This document shows positions 1 through 8,424 of a DNA stretch of 38,989 nucleotides, piece after piece. Under the pieces are notes generated by a model. The model was not told the DNA's origin and searched no databases. It saw only the letters and a program-made list of their open reading frames with translations. Position 1 is the first letter of the stretch. Every line of letters starts with the position of its first letter. The DNA lies in assembly GCA_910585445.1 (NCBI GenBank), contig CAJUEK010000006.1, forward strand, positions 1 to 38,989. The letters are read 5' to 3'. Source of the stretch: an uncultured Bacteroidales bacterium (GTDB taxonomy: Bacteria > Bacteroidota > Bacteroidia > Bacteroidales > UBA932). The position numbers were made by a program, and so were the translations under genes.

Positions 1-232
1 CGCTGACTTTCAGCGGATTACCCTAATCTTTTTGCAACAAATTTGACGATGAACCGATATTTAAACCGTTTTGCCGTTTTGTCATTTGCTGCTGTCTCAT
101 TTTCCCTTGTCCTATTGTCCAGCGTCCCCATTTTCCGTTGCGTTTTGCTGACCGTGGCATGAAATGGTTTTATGACTTTCCGGTTTCAAAAACTTGTCTG
201 TTCTTGCTGCACCATCTTTGACACTGGAGATG

Positions 233-275
233 TAAAAAGAAAAGTCCTTGAGAATCAAATGATTTCAAGGACTTT
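233..275 (-). terminator. Rho-independent terminator of tRNA-His
   Basis: Read on the minus strand, a perfect 11-bp stem (AAAGTCCTTGA with TCAAGGACTTT, 241-275) is followed directly by a T-rich run (TCTTTTTA, 240-233). It starts five bases past the 3' end of the tRNA-His gene, so it ends that transcript. Confidence 0.85.
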
Positions 276-280
276 GGGAG

Positions 281-355
281 GGTGCCCAGTGGGATTCGAA
301 CCCACGACATTCAGAACCACAATCTGACGCTCTAACCAACTGAACTATGGGCACC
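281..355 (-). tRNA. tRNA-His (anticodon GTG)
   Basis: The minus strand folds as a cloverleaf. The acceptor arm starts GGTGCCCA and ends TGGGCACC. The anticodon arm is TCAGA-TTGTGGT-TCTGA, giving anticodon GTG (His). The T arm is GTGGG-TTCGAAT-CCCAC. The acceptor stem has the extra G-1:C73 pair (G at 355, C at 281) that is the identity mark of tRNA-His. The 3' CCA is not encoded and would be added by the CCA enzyme. Its own promoter lies upstream and a terminator lies just downstream, so it is a single-gene transcript. Confidence 0.97.
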
Positions 356-373
356 ATGTTGGTTTTGGGATTG

Positions 374-403
374 CAAAGATACGCAAAATTTTCTATCGTG
401 CAA
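374..403 (-). promoter_or_regulatory. Promoter of tRNA-His
   Basis: On the minus strand TTG (403-401) is followed after 19 nt by TATCTTTG (381-374), a full match to the Bacteroidota -7 element TAnnTTTG at the expected spacing. Transcription would begin about a dozen bases before the mature tRNA 5' end at 355. Confidence 0.75.
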
Positions 404-754
404 TAGTATGGAGCAATTTTTCTTGATAAATGATTGTTGTTGCATTTGTGGTGACCTTTTATATAAGTATGCATTGGATTTATATGCAATCGGGAGGGGG
501 ACAAGTCTTGCCTTAAAGTCGCATATCATGACCATGCTTATGATTTTTTTGCATACGTCTGTTTTTTTTGTGGAGCATAATTTGTTGAATGTCAGAGCTT
601 TCTTGAGAATCGATGCCCCTGGGATGGGGAATCGATATTTGGCAATGTTTTGATTGTCATATGGTTATGCTCCACGGTTCGGAAAAGATTGCAAGCAGGC
701 TTGGTGTCCTGGAGTCAAATCAGCTTGGGCCTATATATATGTGATCCGGAAAAT
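404..754. other. Gene-free stretch, nothing recognised
   Basis: AT-rich sequence between the tRNA-His promoter and the tandem promoter repeats. An 81-codon open frame on the plus strand (408-653) has no homology signal, no signal peptide and a composition that looks non-coding. I see no RNA gene or repeat here. Confidence 0.5.
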
Positions 755-1111
755 TTCTTTCGCATTCGCTTCAGTGGTTTGACCGATTGACAAGTAAACT
801 AAATATTTTGCTCTCAATTTTTGCTGTATATTTGTTCTGACGGACACATAATACGCCTGCATCTCGGCAAACATTCTTTCGCATTCGCTTCAGCGACTTT
901 GTCGATTAACAAACAAGTTTGATGTTTGCACTCAGCTTTTTAGTATATTTGTCCTGACGGACATATATACGCTTGCGTCTCGGCATAATCAAAGCAAGCT
1001 TTGCTTCTGCTCTCGACTTTTGCTATATTTGCGCTCCGCGCATATATACGCCTGTGTCTCGGCATAGTGAAAATAAATTTTCCCTCTGCTCTCGACTTTT
1101 TGCTATATTTG
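755..1111 (+). repeat. Four degenerate tandem promoter-bearing repeats upstream of the carboxyltransferase gene
   Basis: Four copies of a degenerate unit each end in TATATTTG (827-834, 944-951, 1024-1031, 1104-1111), spaced 117, 80 and 80 nt. The two longer upstream units share an additional block starting with TTCTTTCGCATTCGCTTCAG (755 and 874). Units 2-4 contain a short palindrome with an AA loop: CAAAC-AA-GTTTG at 910-921, CAAAGC-AA-GCTTTG at 990-1003, GAAAAT-AA-ATTTTC at 1069-1082. Unit 1 keeps only AGT-AA-ACT at 793-800. Around the palindrome the conserved parts are a CTCGGCA block on the left and CTCTGCTCTCGACTTTTTGC on the right. A fifth copy without a proper -7 box lies at about 14290-14335, upstream of purC. 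Confidence 0.75.
1000..1031 (+). promoter_or_regulatory. Candidate promoter (third tandem copy) for the carboxyltransferase gene
   Basis: TTTG (1000-1003), 20 nt, then TATATTTG (1024-1031) is an exact fit to the Bacteroides consensus TTTG-N19-21-TAnnTTTG. The -33 box is the right arm of the local palindrome, so a hairpin or a protein bound to the palindrome would overlap polymerase contacts. The neighbouring -7 boxes at 827, 944 and 1104 have poorer spacing or poorer -33 boxes. The last (1104-1111) would give a leader of roughly 105 nt, which contains a small GCCGG/CCGGC hairpin at 1154-1168. Confidence 0.6.
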
Positions 1112-1221
1112 CCCAATATTTTGCACACGGATTTTGGCTGGCGGGCATGATGGGCCGGAGGTTCCGGCGTAACAGGCTGAAAGACAGTGGGAATCCAGTA
1201 TTAGTAAATAAGTTTCTTTAT

Positions 1222-3009
1222 ATGGGACGTGAAATTAAATTTTCCCTTGTCTATAGGGATATGTGGCAGTCTTCAGGCAGATATGTGCCGACTGTCGCGC
1301 AATTGAAGGAAGTCGCTCCGGCGATAATTGATATGGGATGCTTTGACCGTGTGGAGACAAACGGCGGAGCATTCGAGCAGGTCAATCTGCTTTTCGGTGA
1401 GAATCCGAACAAGGCCGTGCGTGAATGGACGGCGCCGTTCAACAAGGCCGGCATTCAGACACATATGCTTGAGCGTGGACTTAACGCATTGAGGATGAAT
1501 CCTGTTCCGGCTGATGTGCGTGAACTGATGTATAAGGTCAAGAAGGCCCAGGGAACAGACATCTCAAGGTCTTTCTGCGGTCTGAATGATCACCGCAATC
1601 TTCGCCTTAGCGTGGAATATGCCAAGAAAGCCGGCATGATTTCGCAGGTTGCCCTCTCCATAACCAATTCTCCGGTCCATACTGTAGAATATTATATGGG
1701 AGTGGTTGACAAGGTTGTGGAATACGGATGTGACGAAATCTGTCTCAAGGATATGGCCGGCATCGGACGTCCTACCTTCCTTGCTGAGCTGACACGCCAA
1801 ATTAAGAAGAAATATCCTCACATTACCGTTCAGTACCATGGTCATTGCGGGCCTGGATTCTCTCCTGCCTCAATGCTTGAGGTTGCGCGTGCCGGTGCGG
1901 ATTATCTTGATGTTGCCGTCGAGCCTCTCTCATGGGGAAAGGTTCATCCGGACGTAATCACTATCCGCGAGATGCTCAAGGCTGACGGATTCAGCGTCAA
2001 GGATATGAACATGAATGCATATATGGAAGTGCGCGCGCTTACACAGAAGTTCATAGACGAGTTCCTCGGATATTGGATTGACCCGAACAACTCGCACATG
2101 AGCTCGCTTCTTGTAGGCTGCGGTCTTCCTGGCGGAATGATGGGTTCCATGATGGCCGACCTCAAGGGCTTCCATGGTGCTATCAACGCTTCTTTGCGTG
2201 CCCAGGGCAAATCGGAGCTTACGCTCGACCAGCTGATGGTCATGCTGTTCCAGGAAGTGGAATATGTTTGGCCTCGCCTTGGATATCCTCCTCTGGTTAC
2301 TCCTTTCAGCCAGTATGTGAAGAATACCGCTCTGATGAACCTCATGAACATCTTGAAGGGCCAGCCGAGATGGACCACTATCGACAAGGACACATGGAAC
2401 ATGATTCTCGGCAAGATGGGAAAACTTCCTGGCGAGCTTGCTCCTGAAATCGTTGAGCTTGCAAAGAGCAAAGGACTTGAGTTCTATACAGGCAATCCGC
2501 AGGATGCGTTCCCGAACGAGCTTGACAAGTTCCGTGCAATGATGAAGGAAGAAGGATGGGACTGCGGCCAGGATGACGAGGAACTCTTCGAACTTGCAAT
2601 GCATGAAAGGCAGTACCGTGACTATAAGAGCGGAGTGGCAAAAGAGCGTTTCACCAATGATCTTGAGGCTGCGAGGGCAAAGGCCGGCGCTCCGATCATC
2701 ATAACAAGGCCTGTTGTTGAGGTTCCGAAATACGATGTTGATTCTATCGTGGCCAAGTATCCGTCTGCGGTTCCTGTGCAGGCTCCTGTCAAGGGACAGC
2801 TGCTCTGGCAGGTTGATGTTGACGATGCATCTACTGCTCCTGTTGCCGGAACTGAGGTCGAGGCAGGAAAGGCCATGGCATACGTACAGACATATTACGG
2901 CATGGAAGAGATTGTGCCTGCTGTGTCAGGACGCGTGGTGGCAGTATGCAGCAAGCAGGGTGACAATGTCGTGAAAGGTGAGATTGTCGCTTTTGTCCAG
3001 AATGACTGA
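1222..3009 (+). CDS. Oxaloacetate decarboxylase alpha / pyruvate carboxylase subunit B-like carboxyltransferase
   Basis: A 595-residue carboxyltransferase subunit of the OadA/PycB family, which moves the carboxyl group between oxaloacetate or pyruvate and a biotin carrier. The HMG-CoA-lyase-like TIM barrel shows the metal Asp in YRDMWQS (D13), the catalytic Lys in CLKDMAG (K176) and the metal HxH in YHGHCG (H206, H208). A conserved middle domain follows, and the last 70 residues look like a biotinyl/lipoyl domain. At the site where AMKM should sit, that domain reads VQTYYGMEE, so the biotin-bearing Lys is absent. A separate carrier protein is therefore likely; this is inference. I chose the ATG at 1222 because homology begins there (MGREIKFSL); the frame stays open back to 973 through repeat DNA. 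The gene ends at a bidirectional terminator. Confidence 0.88.
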   Translation: MGREIKFSLVYRDMWQSSGRYVPTVAQLKEVAPAIIDMGCFDRVETNGGAFEQVNLLFGENPNKAVREWTAPFNKAGIQTHMLERGLNALRMNPVPADVRELMYKVKKAQGTDISRSFCGLNDHRNLRLSVEYAKKAGMISQVALSITNSPVHTVEYYMGVVDKVVEYGCDEICLKDMAGIGRPTFLAELTRQIKKKYPHITVQYHGHCGPGFSPASMLEVARAGADYLDVAVEPLSWGKVHPDVITIREMLKADGFSVKDMNMNAYMEVRALTQKFIDEFLGYWIDPNNSHMSSLLVGCGLPGGMMGSMMADLKGFHGAINASLRAQGKSELTLDQLMVMLFQEVEYVWPRLGYPPLVTPFSQYVKNTALMNLMNILKGQPRWTTIDKDTWNMILGKMGKLPGELAPEIVELAKSKGLEFYTGNPQDAFPNELDKFRAMMKEEGWDCGQDDEELFELAMHERQYRDYKSGVAKERFTNDLEAARAKAGAPIIITRPVVEVPKYDVDSIVAKYPSAVPVQAPVKGQLLWQVDVDDASTAPVAGTEVEAGKAMAYVQTYYGMEEIVPAVSGRVVAVCSKQGDNVVKGEIVAFVQND

Positions 3010-3104
3010 TTGCCGTCAGAGGCAGGCTGACAGATAGCCTTGGAGAAAAGTCAGAATAACTATTTCGAAACAAGGTTGAGCTGACCTCGCCGAAAAACAA
3101 GAAA

Positions 3105-3139
3105 AAGGGGCTTGAATAATACTTTTTATTCAGCCCCTT
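3105..3139. terminator. Bidirectional terminator between two convergent genes
   Basis: AAGGGGCT(T)GAATAA pairs with TTATTCAGCCCCTT across a short loop, with one bulged T. On the plus strand it is followed by ATTTTGTTT, and on the minus strand by TTTTTC. It sits between the carboxyltransferase gene (plus) and a lipoprotein gene (minus), so it can end both transcripts. Confidence 0.8.
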
Positions 3140-3179
3140 ATTTTGTTTGCCGTTGACGGCTTCCAGGTGTTATGCCGGA

Positions 3180-3563
3180 TTATTTTCTTTCCTGCCAAGC
3201 ATAATATCCGTCTCCAGTCACGTAGTCATAATATTCCCACCAGAAGTCGAAAATGCGGGTGTACTTGTAATTGTCCATCCAGTCGTAGAACTCTATTTCG
3301 AGCACCGCTTCCGTGAATCCCGGCTGCAGGATGGAGCTAAGTTCATAGAAGATGTCCTCTATCTCCCTGTCTGACAGGTACTGTGACCTTAGCTCGTATC
3401 TGCCCTGTGTGGTGGCTGTCGGCAGGCCTCCTACGTAATATGCCGTAAGAAATGCGTCAACACTGACCTCCTGTGATGTCCCGATGTTTATTTCGCATGA
3501 ACTGAATGACATCATGGCAAGCAGGCCGGCTGCCATAAGTGTAACCTTTCGATTAAGCCGCAT
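3180..3563 (-). CDS. Small putative lipoprotein of unknown function
   Basis: A 127-residue protein that I do not recognise. Its N-terminus has two basic residues, a hydrophobic stretch and a lipobox-like FSSC (C23) followed by Glu, so it is probably a lipid-anchored envelope protein. The mature part is rich in Tyr, Asp and Glu, with an aromatic C-terminal region (residues about 95-127) that has many Tyr and Trp, and no recognisable motif. I chose the ATG at 3563 because it gives a normal lipoprotein signal; an in-frame ATG at 3629 would add 22 residues that look like a second, poorer leader. It shares the intergenic terminator with the convergent carboxyltransferase gene, and recA lies upstream on the same strand. 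Confidence 0.55.
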   Translation of the reverse strand: MRLNRKVTLMAAGLLAMMSFSSCEINIGTSQEVSVDAFLTAYYVGGLPTATTQGRYELRSQYLSDREIEDIFYELSSILQPGFTEAVLEIEFYDWMDNYKYTRIFDFWWEYYDYVTGDGYYAWQERK

Positions 3564-3683
3564 CAAATCAAACTTGTTTGAATTGGCAAGGCAGAAGAAA
3601 ACTGCGCAAAAGCTAATAATCCTTTTCATATTCCAATCTTAATTGTCGTAGCGGCTATGCGGACATTTCCGCCGGCAAGAGGC

Positions 3684-4712
3684 TTAGTCCTGCACGTTCT
3701 GGAGTGCCTCGCGGATTTTTGCCTCAATCTCGTCGCAAAGCTCGACATTGTCTGTGAGAAGGGCCTTGACCGCCTCTCTTCCCTGTGCCAGCTTGCCGTC
3801 GCCGTAGCTGAACCATGAGCCGCTTTTCTTGATGATGTCAAATTCCACACCAAGGTCGATTACCTCTCCCACGTGTGATATTCCTTCTCCGAACACGATG
3901 TCGAACTCGGCTTTCTTGAAAGGCGGAGCCATCTTGTTCTTTACAATCTTCACCTTTGTACGGTTTCCGAGAGCCTCGTCGCCGTCCTTTATCTGGGTTG
4001 TCCTGCGCACGTCAACTCGTACTGATGCGTAGAACTTGAGGGCGTTTCCTCCGGTCGTGGTCTCAGGGTTGCCGAACATCACGCCTATCTTGTCGCGCAG
4101 CTGGTTGATGAAAATGCAGCATGTGTTAGTCTTGCTGATGTTTGCCGTGAGTTTCCTGAGAGCCTGGCTCATAAGGCGTGCCTGGAGACCCATTTTCGAA
4201 TCTCCCATCTCGCCTTCAATCTCGGCCTTAGGCGTAAGGGCCGCGACGGAGTCGATGACTATGATGTCGATTGCTCCCGAGCGGATGAGGTTGTCTGCGA
4301 TTTCGAGAGCCTGCTCACCGTTGTCGGGCTGCGATATCAGAAGAGTCTCGAGGTCGACTCCGAGGTTCTTTGCATATGTCCTGTCAAATGCGTGCTCCGC
4401 ATCTATTATTGCGGCGATGCCGCCCTGTTTCTGAGCCTGGGCGATCGCATGGATCGCGAGAGTCGTCTTACCGCTTGATTCCGGTCCGTAGATTTCAATC
4501 ACCCTTCCGCGGGGATAGCCTCCGATTCCGAGTGCCGCATCAAGTGCGATTGAGCCGCTCGGGATTACCGAAACCTCCCATTTTGGCTGATCTCCCAGCT
4601 TCATGATAGTACCTTTGCCGTAATCTTTTTCAATCTTGTCGATTGTAGCCTGCAATGCCTTCAGCTTCGCGGCATTGACTCCGGTACCTTCCTGTACTTC
4701 TTCTTTAGCCAT
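3684..4712 (-). CDS. recA: Recombinase RecA
   Basis: RecA, 342 residues, forms the ATP-dependent filament on single-stranded DNA for homologous recombination and the SOS signal. The Walker A motif GPESSGKT is at 76-83. The IIVIDSVAAL Walker B region and the DNA-binding loops (GNPETTTGGNALKFY) are intact, and the length is normal. I chose the ATG at 4712 (MAKEEVQEG); one three codons further upstream (4721) is also possible. A TAnnTTTG box lies about 57 nt upstream, and a divergent gene, rlmN, shares the intergenic region. A recX gene lies 3.7 kb away in that divergent cluster. Confidence 0.97.
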   Translation of the reverse strand: MAKEEVQEGTGVNAAKLKALQATIDKIEKDYGKGTIMKLGDQPKWEVSVIPSGSIALDAALGIGGYPRGRVIEIYGPESSGKTTLAIHAIAQAQKQGGIAAIIDAEHAFDRTYAKNLGVDLETLLISQPDNGEQALEIADNLIRSGAIDIIVIDSVAALTPKAEIEGEMGDSKMGLQARLMSQALRKLTANISKTNTCCIFINQLRDKIGVMFGNPETTTGGNALKFYASVRVDVRRTTQIKDGDEALGNRTKVKIVKNKMAPPFKKAEFDIVFGEGISHVGEVIDLGVEFDIIKKSGSWFSYGDGKLAQGREAVKALLTDNVELCDEIEAKIREALQNVQD

Positions 4713-4768
4713 AAATGTCAAAAAGTTAAAATGTTATTGCACAAACGGAACTTTTCCGCATGCAATAG

Positions 4769-4776
4769 CAAAAGTA
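4769..4776 (-). promoter_or_regulatory. Candidate -7 element for recA
   Basis: The minus strand reads TACTTTTG, matching TAnnTTTG. A TTG lies 18 nt upstream, slightly short of the ideal spacing. The start of transcription would give a leader of about 50 nt before the recA ATG. No SOS operator could be recognised, because the Bacteroidota SOS box is not well defined. Confidence 0.5.
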
Positions 4777-4812
4777 ATGAAAAAAGCCGATACTCAATGC
4801 ATAAATTTTGCC

Positions 4813-4820
4813 TATTTTTG
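4813..4820 (+). promoter_or_regulatory. Candidate -7 element for the rlmN cluster
   Basis: TATTTTTG matches TAnnTTTG, about 80 nt before the rlmN start codon. No clear TTTG is present 19-21 nt upstream, so support rests on the -7 box and on the position between divergent genes. Confidence 0.45.
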
Positions 4821-4902
4821 CATCATTGTGGCGCAGGCTGCCCGGGATCGCATTGAAGGACCTTTGGACGCATGCGTGGATTTGACATGAGAATTTTTTG
4901 TT

Positions 4903-5988
4903 ATGAAGATAAAATTATTGGGAAAGAATCTTGAGGAACTCAAGCAGATGGTGAAGGAGGAAGGCCTTCCGGGATTCGCCGCAGGGCAGATTGCAAGGTG
5001 GCTTTATGTAAGGAAGGCGCGTTCCATAGATGAGATGACGGATCTTTCTAAGGCGGCGCGTGAAAAGCTTTCGCAAAAATATGAGGTAGGTGTTACGCCC
5101 TATTCATTGGTGCAGGAATCTTCTGACGGAACGAAAAAATATATGTTTCCTGTCAGCTGTTCGCACAGGCGCGCTCTTAACGTCTCCTGCGGGCCTGACG
5201 CGGAGGCTGAGACTCTCGAAGAGGGGGCTGTGGAGGCTGTGATGATTCCGGATGACGGACGTGCCACATTGTGTGTGTCCTCCCAGTCCGGCTGCCGCAT
5301 GGGATGCCGATTCTGTATGACGGGACGTCAGGGGTTTCACGGCAATCTTTCGGCTGCTGACATCATATCCCAATTCATTGCGGTGGATGAGACGGATGAG
5401 CTTACGAATGCCGTTTTCATGGGAATGGGAGAGCCGCTTGACAATTATGAGAATGTCATGAGGGCCATTGAGATACTTACTGCAGACTGGGGATTCGCAT
5501 GGAGCCCGAAAAGGATAACTGTATCGACTATCGGTGTCCTGCCGAATCTGAAGCGTTTTCTGGATGAGAGCAGATGCCATCTGGCGGTCAGCCTGCATAA
5601 TCCGTTCGCTACGGAGCGCCTGTCCGTTATGCCAGTCCAGAAGGCATGGGCGGCCGAGGATATAATTTCGCTTATAAGGCAGTATGACTTCACCGGACAG
5701 AGGCGTGTGAGCTTCGAATATACGATGTTCGCGGGCTTCAATGACACGAAGGCCCATGCTGACGCTCTTGTGCGGATGTTGCGCGGCATCGAGTGCCGTG
5801 TGAACCTGATACGTTTCCACAGGATTCCTGATTTCCCTTACGGGACTTCTCCTGATGTTATAATCAATAATTTCCGGCAGAGGCTGAACAATTCCGGGAT
5901 AACTGCGACAGTGCGTGCGTCAAGGGGTGAGGATATACTTGCCGCATGCGGTATGCTCGCCGGAAAACATGGCGGGAAGACATCGTGA
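4903..5988 (+). CDS. rlmN: 23S rRNA (adenine-2503-C2)/tRNA (A37) methyltransferase RlmN
   Basis: A radical-SAM methyltransferase of 361 residues that adds a C2 methyl group to A2503 of 23S rRNA, and in characterised members to tRNA A37. The 4Fe-4S cluster motif CRMGCRFC gives C131, C135 and C138. The two catalytic cysteines of the family correspond to C124 (in LCVSSQSGC) and C349 (in RGEDILAACG). The SAM-binding GMGEPLDNY follows. Between residues about 84 and 108 there is an extra Cys- and Glu-containing segment compared with typical relatives, in the loop before the core. It is the first gene of a plus-strand cluster and lies 39 nt before the patatin gene. Confidence 0.95.
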   Translation: MKIKLLGKNLEELKQMVKEEGLPGFAAGQIARWLYVRKARSIDEMTDLSKAAREKLSQKYEVGVTPYSLVQESSDGTKKYMFPVSCSHRRALNVSCGPDAEAETLEEGAVEAVMIPDDGRATLCVSSQSGCRMGCRFCMTGRQGFHGNLSAADIISQFIAVDETDELTNAVFMGMGEPLDNYENVMRAIEILTADWGFAWSPKRITVSTIGVLPNLKRFLDESRCHLAVSLHNPFATERLSVMPVQKAWAAEDIISLIRQYDFTGQRRVSFEYTMFAGFNDTKAHADALVRMLRGIECRVNLIRFHRIPDFPYGTSPDVIINNFRQRLNNSGITATVRASRGEDILAACGMLAGKHGGKTS

Positions 5989-6027
5989 TGACAAATGTGA
6001 AAAACTTCTTATAAAAGCGGAACAGAT

Positions 6028-8415
6028 ATGAAAAAAGTGCTGTCAGTCATATTCATTGCTGGGTGCCTGTTATTTGGAAATCAAACGGCAGGTGCTGTGG
6101 GAATAGATCCGAAGGCGGATTCTGCCGCGATTGCAAGGATGAGGGGCCGGATGGATGAGATAAGGAAATTCCGTCCTACGGTTGCGCTTGTGCTCAGCGG
6201 CGGAGGGGCCAAGGGAGCCGCGCATATCGGAGTCATACGTTATGTGGAGTCGCTCGGCATCCCTGTTGACATGGTGCTCGGAACCAGCATGGGAGGGCTT
6301 GTGGGAGGTCTCTATGCGCTGGGCTATACTCCGGACCAGATGGATACGCTTATCAGGGGAATCGACTGGCAGTGGGCATTGAGCGACAAGCTTTCACGCA
6401 AATACATATCATATTCCAATGCCAAGTACAGGGAAAAATACCTTCTTTCCATACCGTTCTATTATGAGAAGGACTATTACAGGATGATGATGGCGGATGT
6501 GCACCGCTTCGACCCGGTCCGGCAGTTTGAGGGACTGGACATCGGTGCGGACAATGAGGACGCCCCGAGCATCCTGAGGCAGAATTTTCTTGGCAGTCTT
6601 CCTTCCGGATACATATACGGGCAGAATGTGAGCAATCTGATAAGTTCGCTTACGATAGGTTACCAGGATCCGATGGATTTCATGGACCTTCCGGTGCCTT
6701 TCGCATGCGTGGCGGCGGATATGGTTTCCGGGAAGGCGAAGATATGGTATGACGGAAAAATAAATGACGCGATGCGCTCCACAATGTCCATACCCGGCAT
6801 TTTCGCCCCTCTGAGGGTTGACGGGATGGTGCTGGTTGACGGAGGCCTGAGGGACAATTATCCGACTGCTCTCGCAAAGGACATGGGAGCGGACATAATA
6901 ATAGGTGTGGAATTGTCCGACCTCAAGCGCAGCTATATGGATGTCAATAATATAGGTGACATAATAGGGCAGGGGATAGATATGCTCGGACGCGACATGT
7001 TCGAGAAGAATGTTGATATTCCGGACGTGAAAATAAAGCCGGACCTGAGGGAGTTCAACATGATGAGTTTCACTCCGCAGAACATAGATACAATAATAGT
7101 CAGGGGATATGCGGCCGCACTTGCCCAGGATTCGCTTTTGCGTGATGTGGCGTCAAGGACGGCAGGGATTTATTATTCTCCGAAAAAGAAGCCTGCGGTC
7201 GGGCTTGCCAAGGATTCGGTCGTGATTGCAGGAATTGACATAGTCGGTGTGCTTCCCAAGGAGAAGGAACTTCTGAAGGACAGGCTTGACTTGAAGTTCG
7301 GCCAGAAGATAAGCCATGAGGAACTTGACAATATAGTCGGGCGGATATACGGGACGCAGGCATATGATTTCGTGACATACGAGCTTTTGGGAGAGAGCGA
7401 GCCTTACCGTCTTGTGCTGAATTGCAAGAAAGGGCCTGTGCACCAGTTTGGTGTCGGTGTCCGTGCCGATACGGAGGAAATCGTATCCGTGCTTCTGAAC
7501 ATAGGTTTGTTTGCACACAGGCTGCACGGGCATACTTTCAATCTTACCGGAAAGGTAAGCGCGAATCCTTATGTGCAGTTGCAGTGGTCCTGTGATCTTC
7601 CAAAGGTGCCGACCCTGAATGCATCGGCTTCGGTGCGGTGGACTGATATGAATATGCTTAATCTTGGAAGCAACAGGCTGAATTTCAAATATCTGACTTC
7701 CCGCCAGGAGCTTTACATGTCCAATATAAAGTGGCTTTTCCTTGATATAAAGGCCGGAGTTCGTAATGAGGTGTTTGACATACGCAATGTCCTGACTGAC
7801 CAGATTCCGGGTGACTATGCCTTCGGACAGCTCAAAAATGATTTCGTGTCCCTTTTCGCCGATGCCGGGTCAGACACTTTTGATGACGGATATTTCCCTA
7901 CGCGTGGTTTCAAGGCAGGTCTTTCGTACCAATGGACATTTGCCGGTTTCCCGAACAAGGTCCGCAATTTCCATACTGTCATGGCGGAGGGCAAGGTGGT
8001 GATTCCTTTCGGAAATGTGTTTTCGCTCATTCCGTCTTTTGATTTCCGCTTCCTGCTCGGGAAGGATGTTCCTGTCGCGTATTTCAATGCCGTGGGAGGC
8101 TCGCTTGAAGGGAGGTATGTTGACCAGCAGATGCCTTTTTATGGTATAACGAATCTCTCTGCCATGAAGAACATCCTTACGGTATATCGCACGGACATGC
8201 GGTTCCGCGTCGCCAGAAACCATTACCTTACGGGTATTGTCAATTATGCCCGTGACTGTGACCGTTTCGTTGACTATGCGAAGGGGCTCGGGTATTTCGG
8301 TGCGGCCATTGAATATTCATATGACACGGTTTTCGGGCCTGTGAGCGCGAATGTGCACTGGTCCAACATAACCAACAAATTCGGCGTGTATGTAAGTGCC
8401 GGATATAATTTCTGA
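6028..8415 (+). CDS. Patatin-like phospholipase fused to an outer-membrane barrel (type Vd autotransporter-like)
   Basis: A 795-residue protein with a signal peptide (residues 1-23), a patatin lipase domain, a POTRA-like domain and a C-terminal beta barrel, the layout of PlpD-type Vd autotransporters. The patatin domain shows the oxyanion motif GGGAKG (58-63), the nucleophile in GTSMG (S87) and the partner Asp in VLVDGG (D271), so the Ser-Asp dyad is complete. Residues about 400-475 resemble a POTRA module. Residues 475-795 have alternating aromatic strands and end in Phe, as outer-membrane barrels do. The lipase is expected in the periplasm or on the surface, acting on phospholipids; that substrate is inferred from the family. 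recX follows after 9 nt. Confidence 0.9.
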   Translation: MKKVLSVIFIAGCLLFGNQTAGAVGIDPKADSAAIARMRGRMDEIRKFRPTVALVLSGGGAKGAAHIGVIRYVESLGIPVDMVLGTSMGGLVGGLYALGYTPDQMDTLIRGIDWQWALSDKLSRKYISYSNAKYREKYLLSIPFYYEKDYYRMMMADVHRFDPVRQFEGLDIGADNEDAPSILRQNFLGSLPSGYIYGQNVSNLISSLTIGYQDPMDFMDLPVPFACVAADMVSGKAKIWYDGKINDAMRSTMSIPGIFAPLRVDGMVLVDGGLRDNYPTALAKDMGADIIIGVELSDLKRSYMDVNNIGDIIGQGIDMLGRDMFEKNVDIPDVKIKPDLREFNMMSFTPQNIDTIIVRGYAAALAQDSLLRDVASRTAGIYYSPKKKPAVGLAKDSVVIAGIDIVGVLPKEKELLKDRLDLKFGQKISHEELDNIVGRIYGTQAYDFVTYELLGESEPYRLVLNCKKGPVHQFGVGVRADTEEIVSVLLNIGLFAHRLHGHTFNLTGKVSANPYVQLQWSCDLPKVPTLNASASVRWTDMNMLNLGSNRLNFKYLTSRQELYMSNIKWLFLDIKAGVRNEVFDIRNVLTDQIPGDYAFGQLKNDFVSLFADAGSDTFDDGYFPTRGFKAGLSYQWTFAGFPNKVRNFHTVMAEGKVVIPFGNVFSLIPSFDFRFLLGKDVPVAYFNAVGGSLEGRYVDQQMPFYGITNLSAMKNILTVYRTDMRFRVARNHYLTGIVNYARDCDRFVDYAKGLGYFGAAIEYSYDTVFGPVSANVHWSNITNKFGVYVSAGYNF

Positions 8416-8424
8416 TGTGCCGCT

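Noticed and set aside
1..15. CGCTGA-CTT-TCAGCG hairpin at the left edge
   Set aside because: Only six pairs and no adjacent T-run; whatever it belongs to lies outside the window.
53..72. Sequence like half of a REP palindrome (CCGATATTTAAACCG)
   Set aside because: Only one arm is present, with no partner at 50 nt; chance similarity is likely.
408..653. 81-codon plus-strand open frame after the tRNA
   Set aside because: No signal peptide, motif or start context; composition resembles the non-coding AT-rich surroundings.
973..1221. Upstream extension of the carboxyltransferase frame by 83 codons
   Set aside because: It translates the promoter repeats. Family homology begins at the ATG at 1222.
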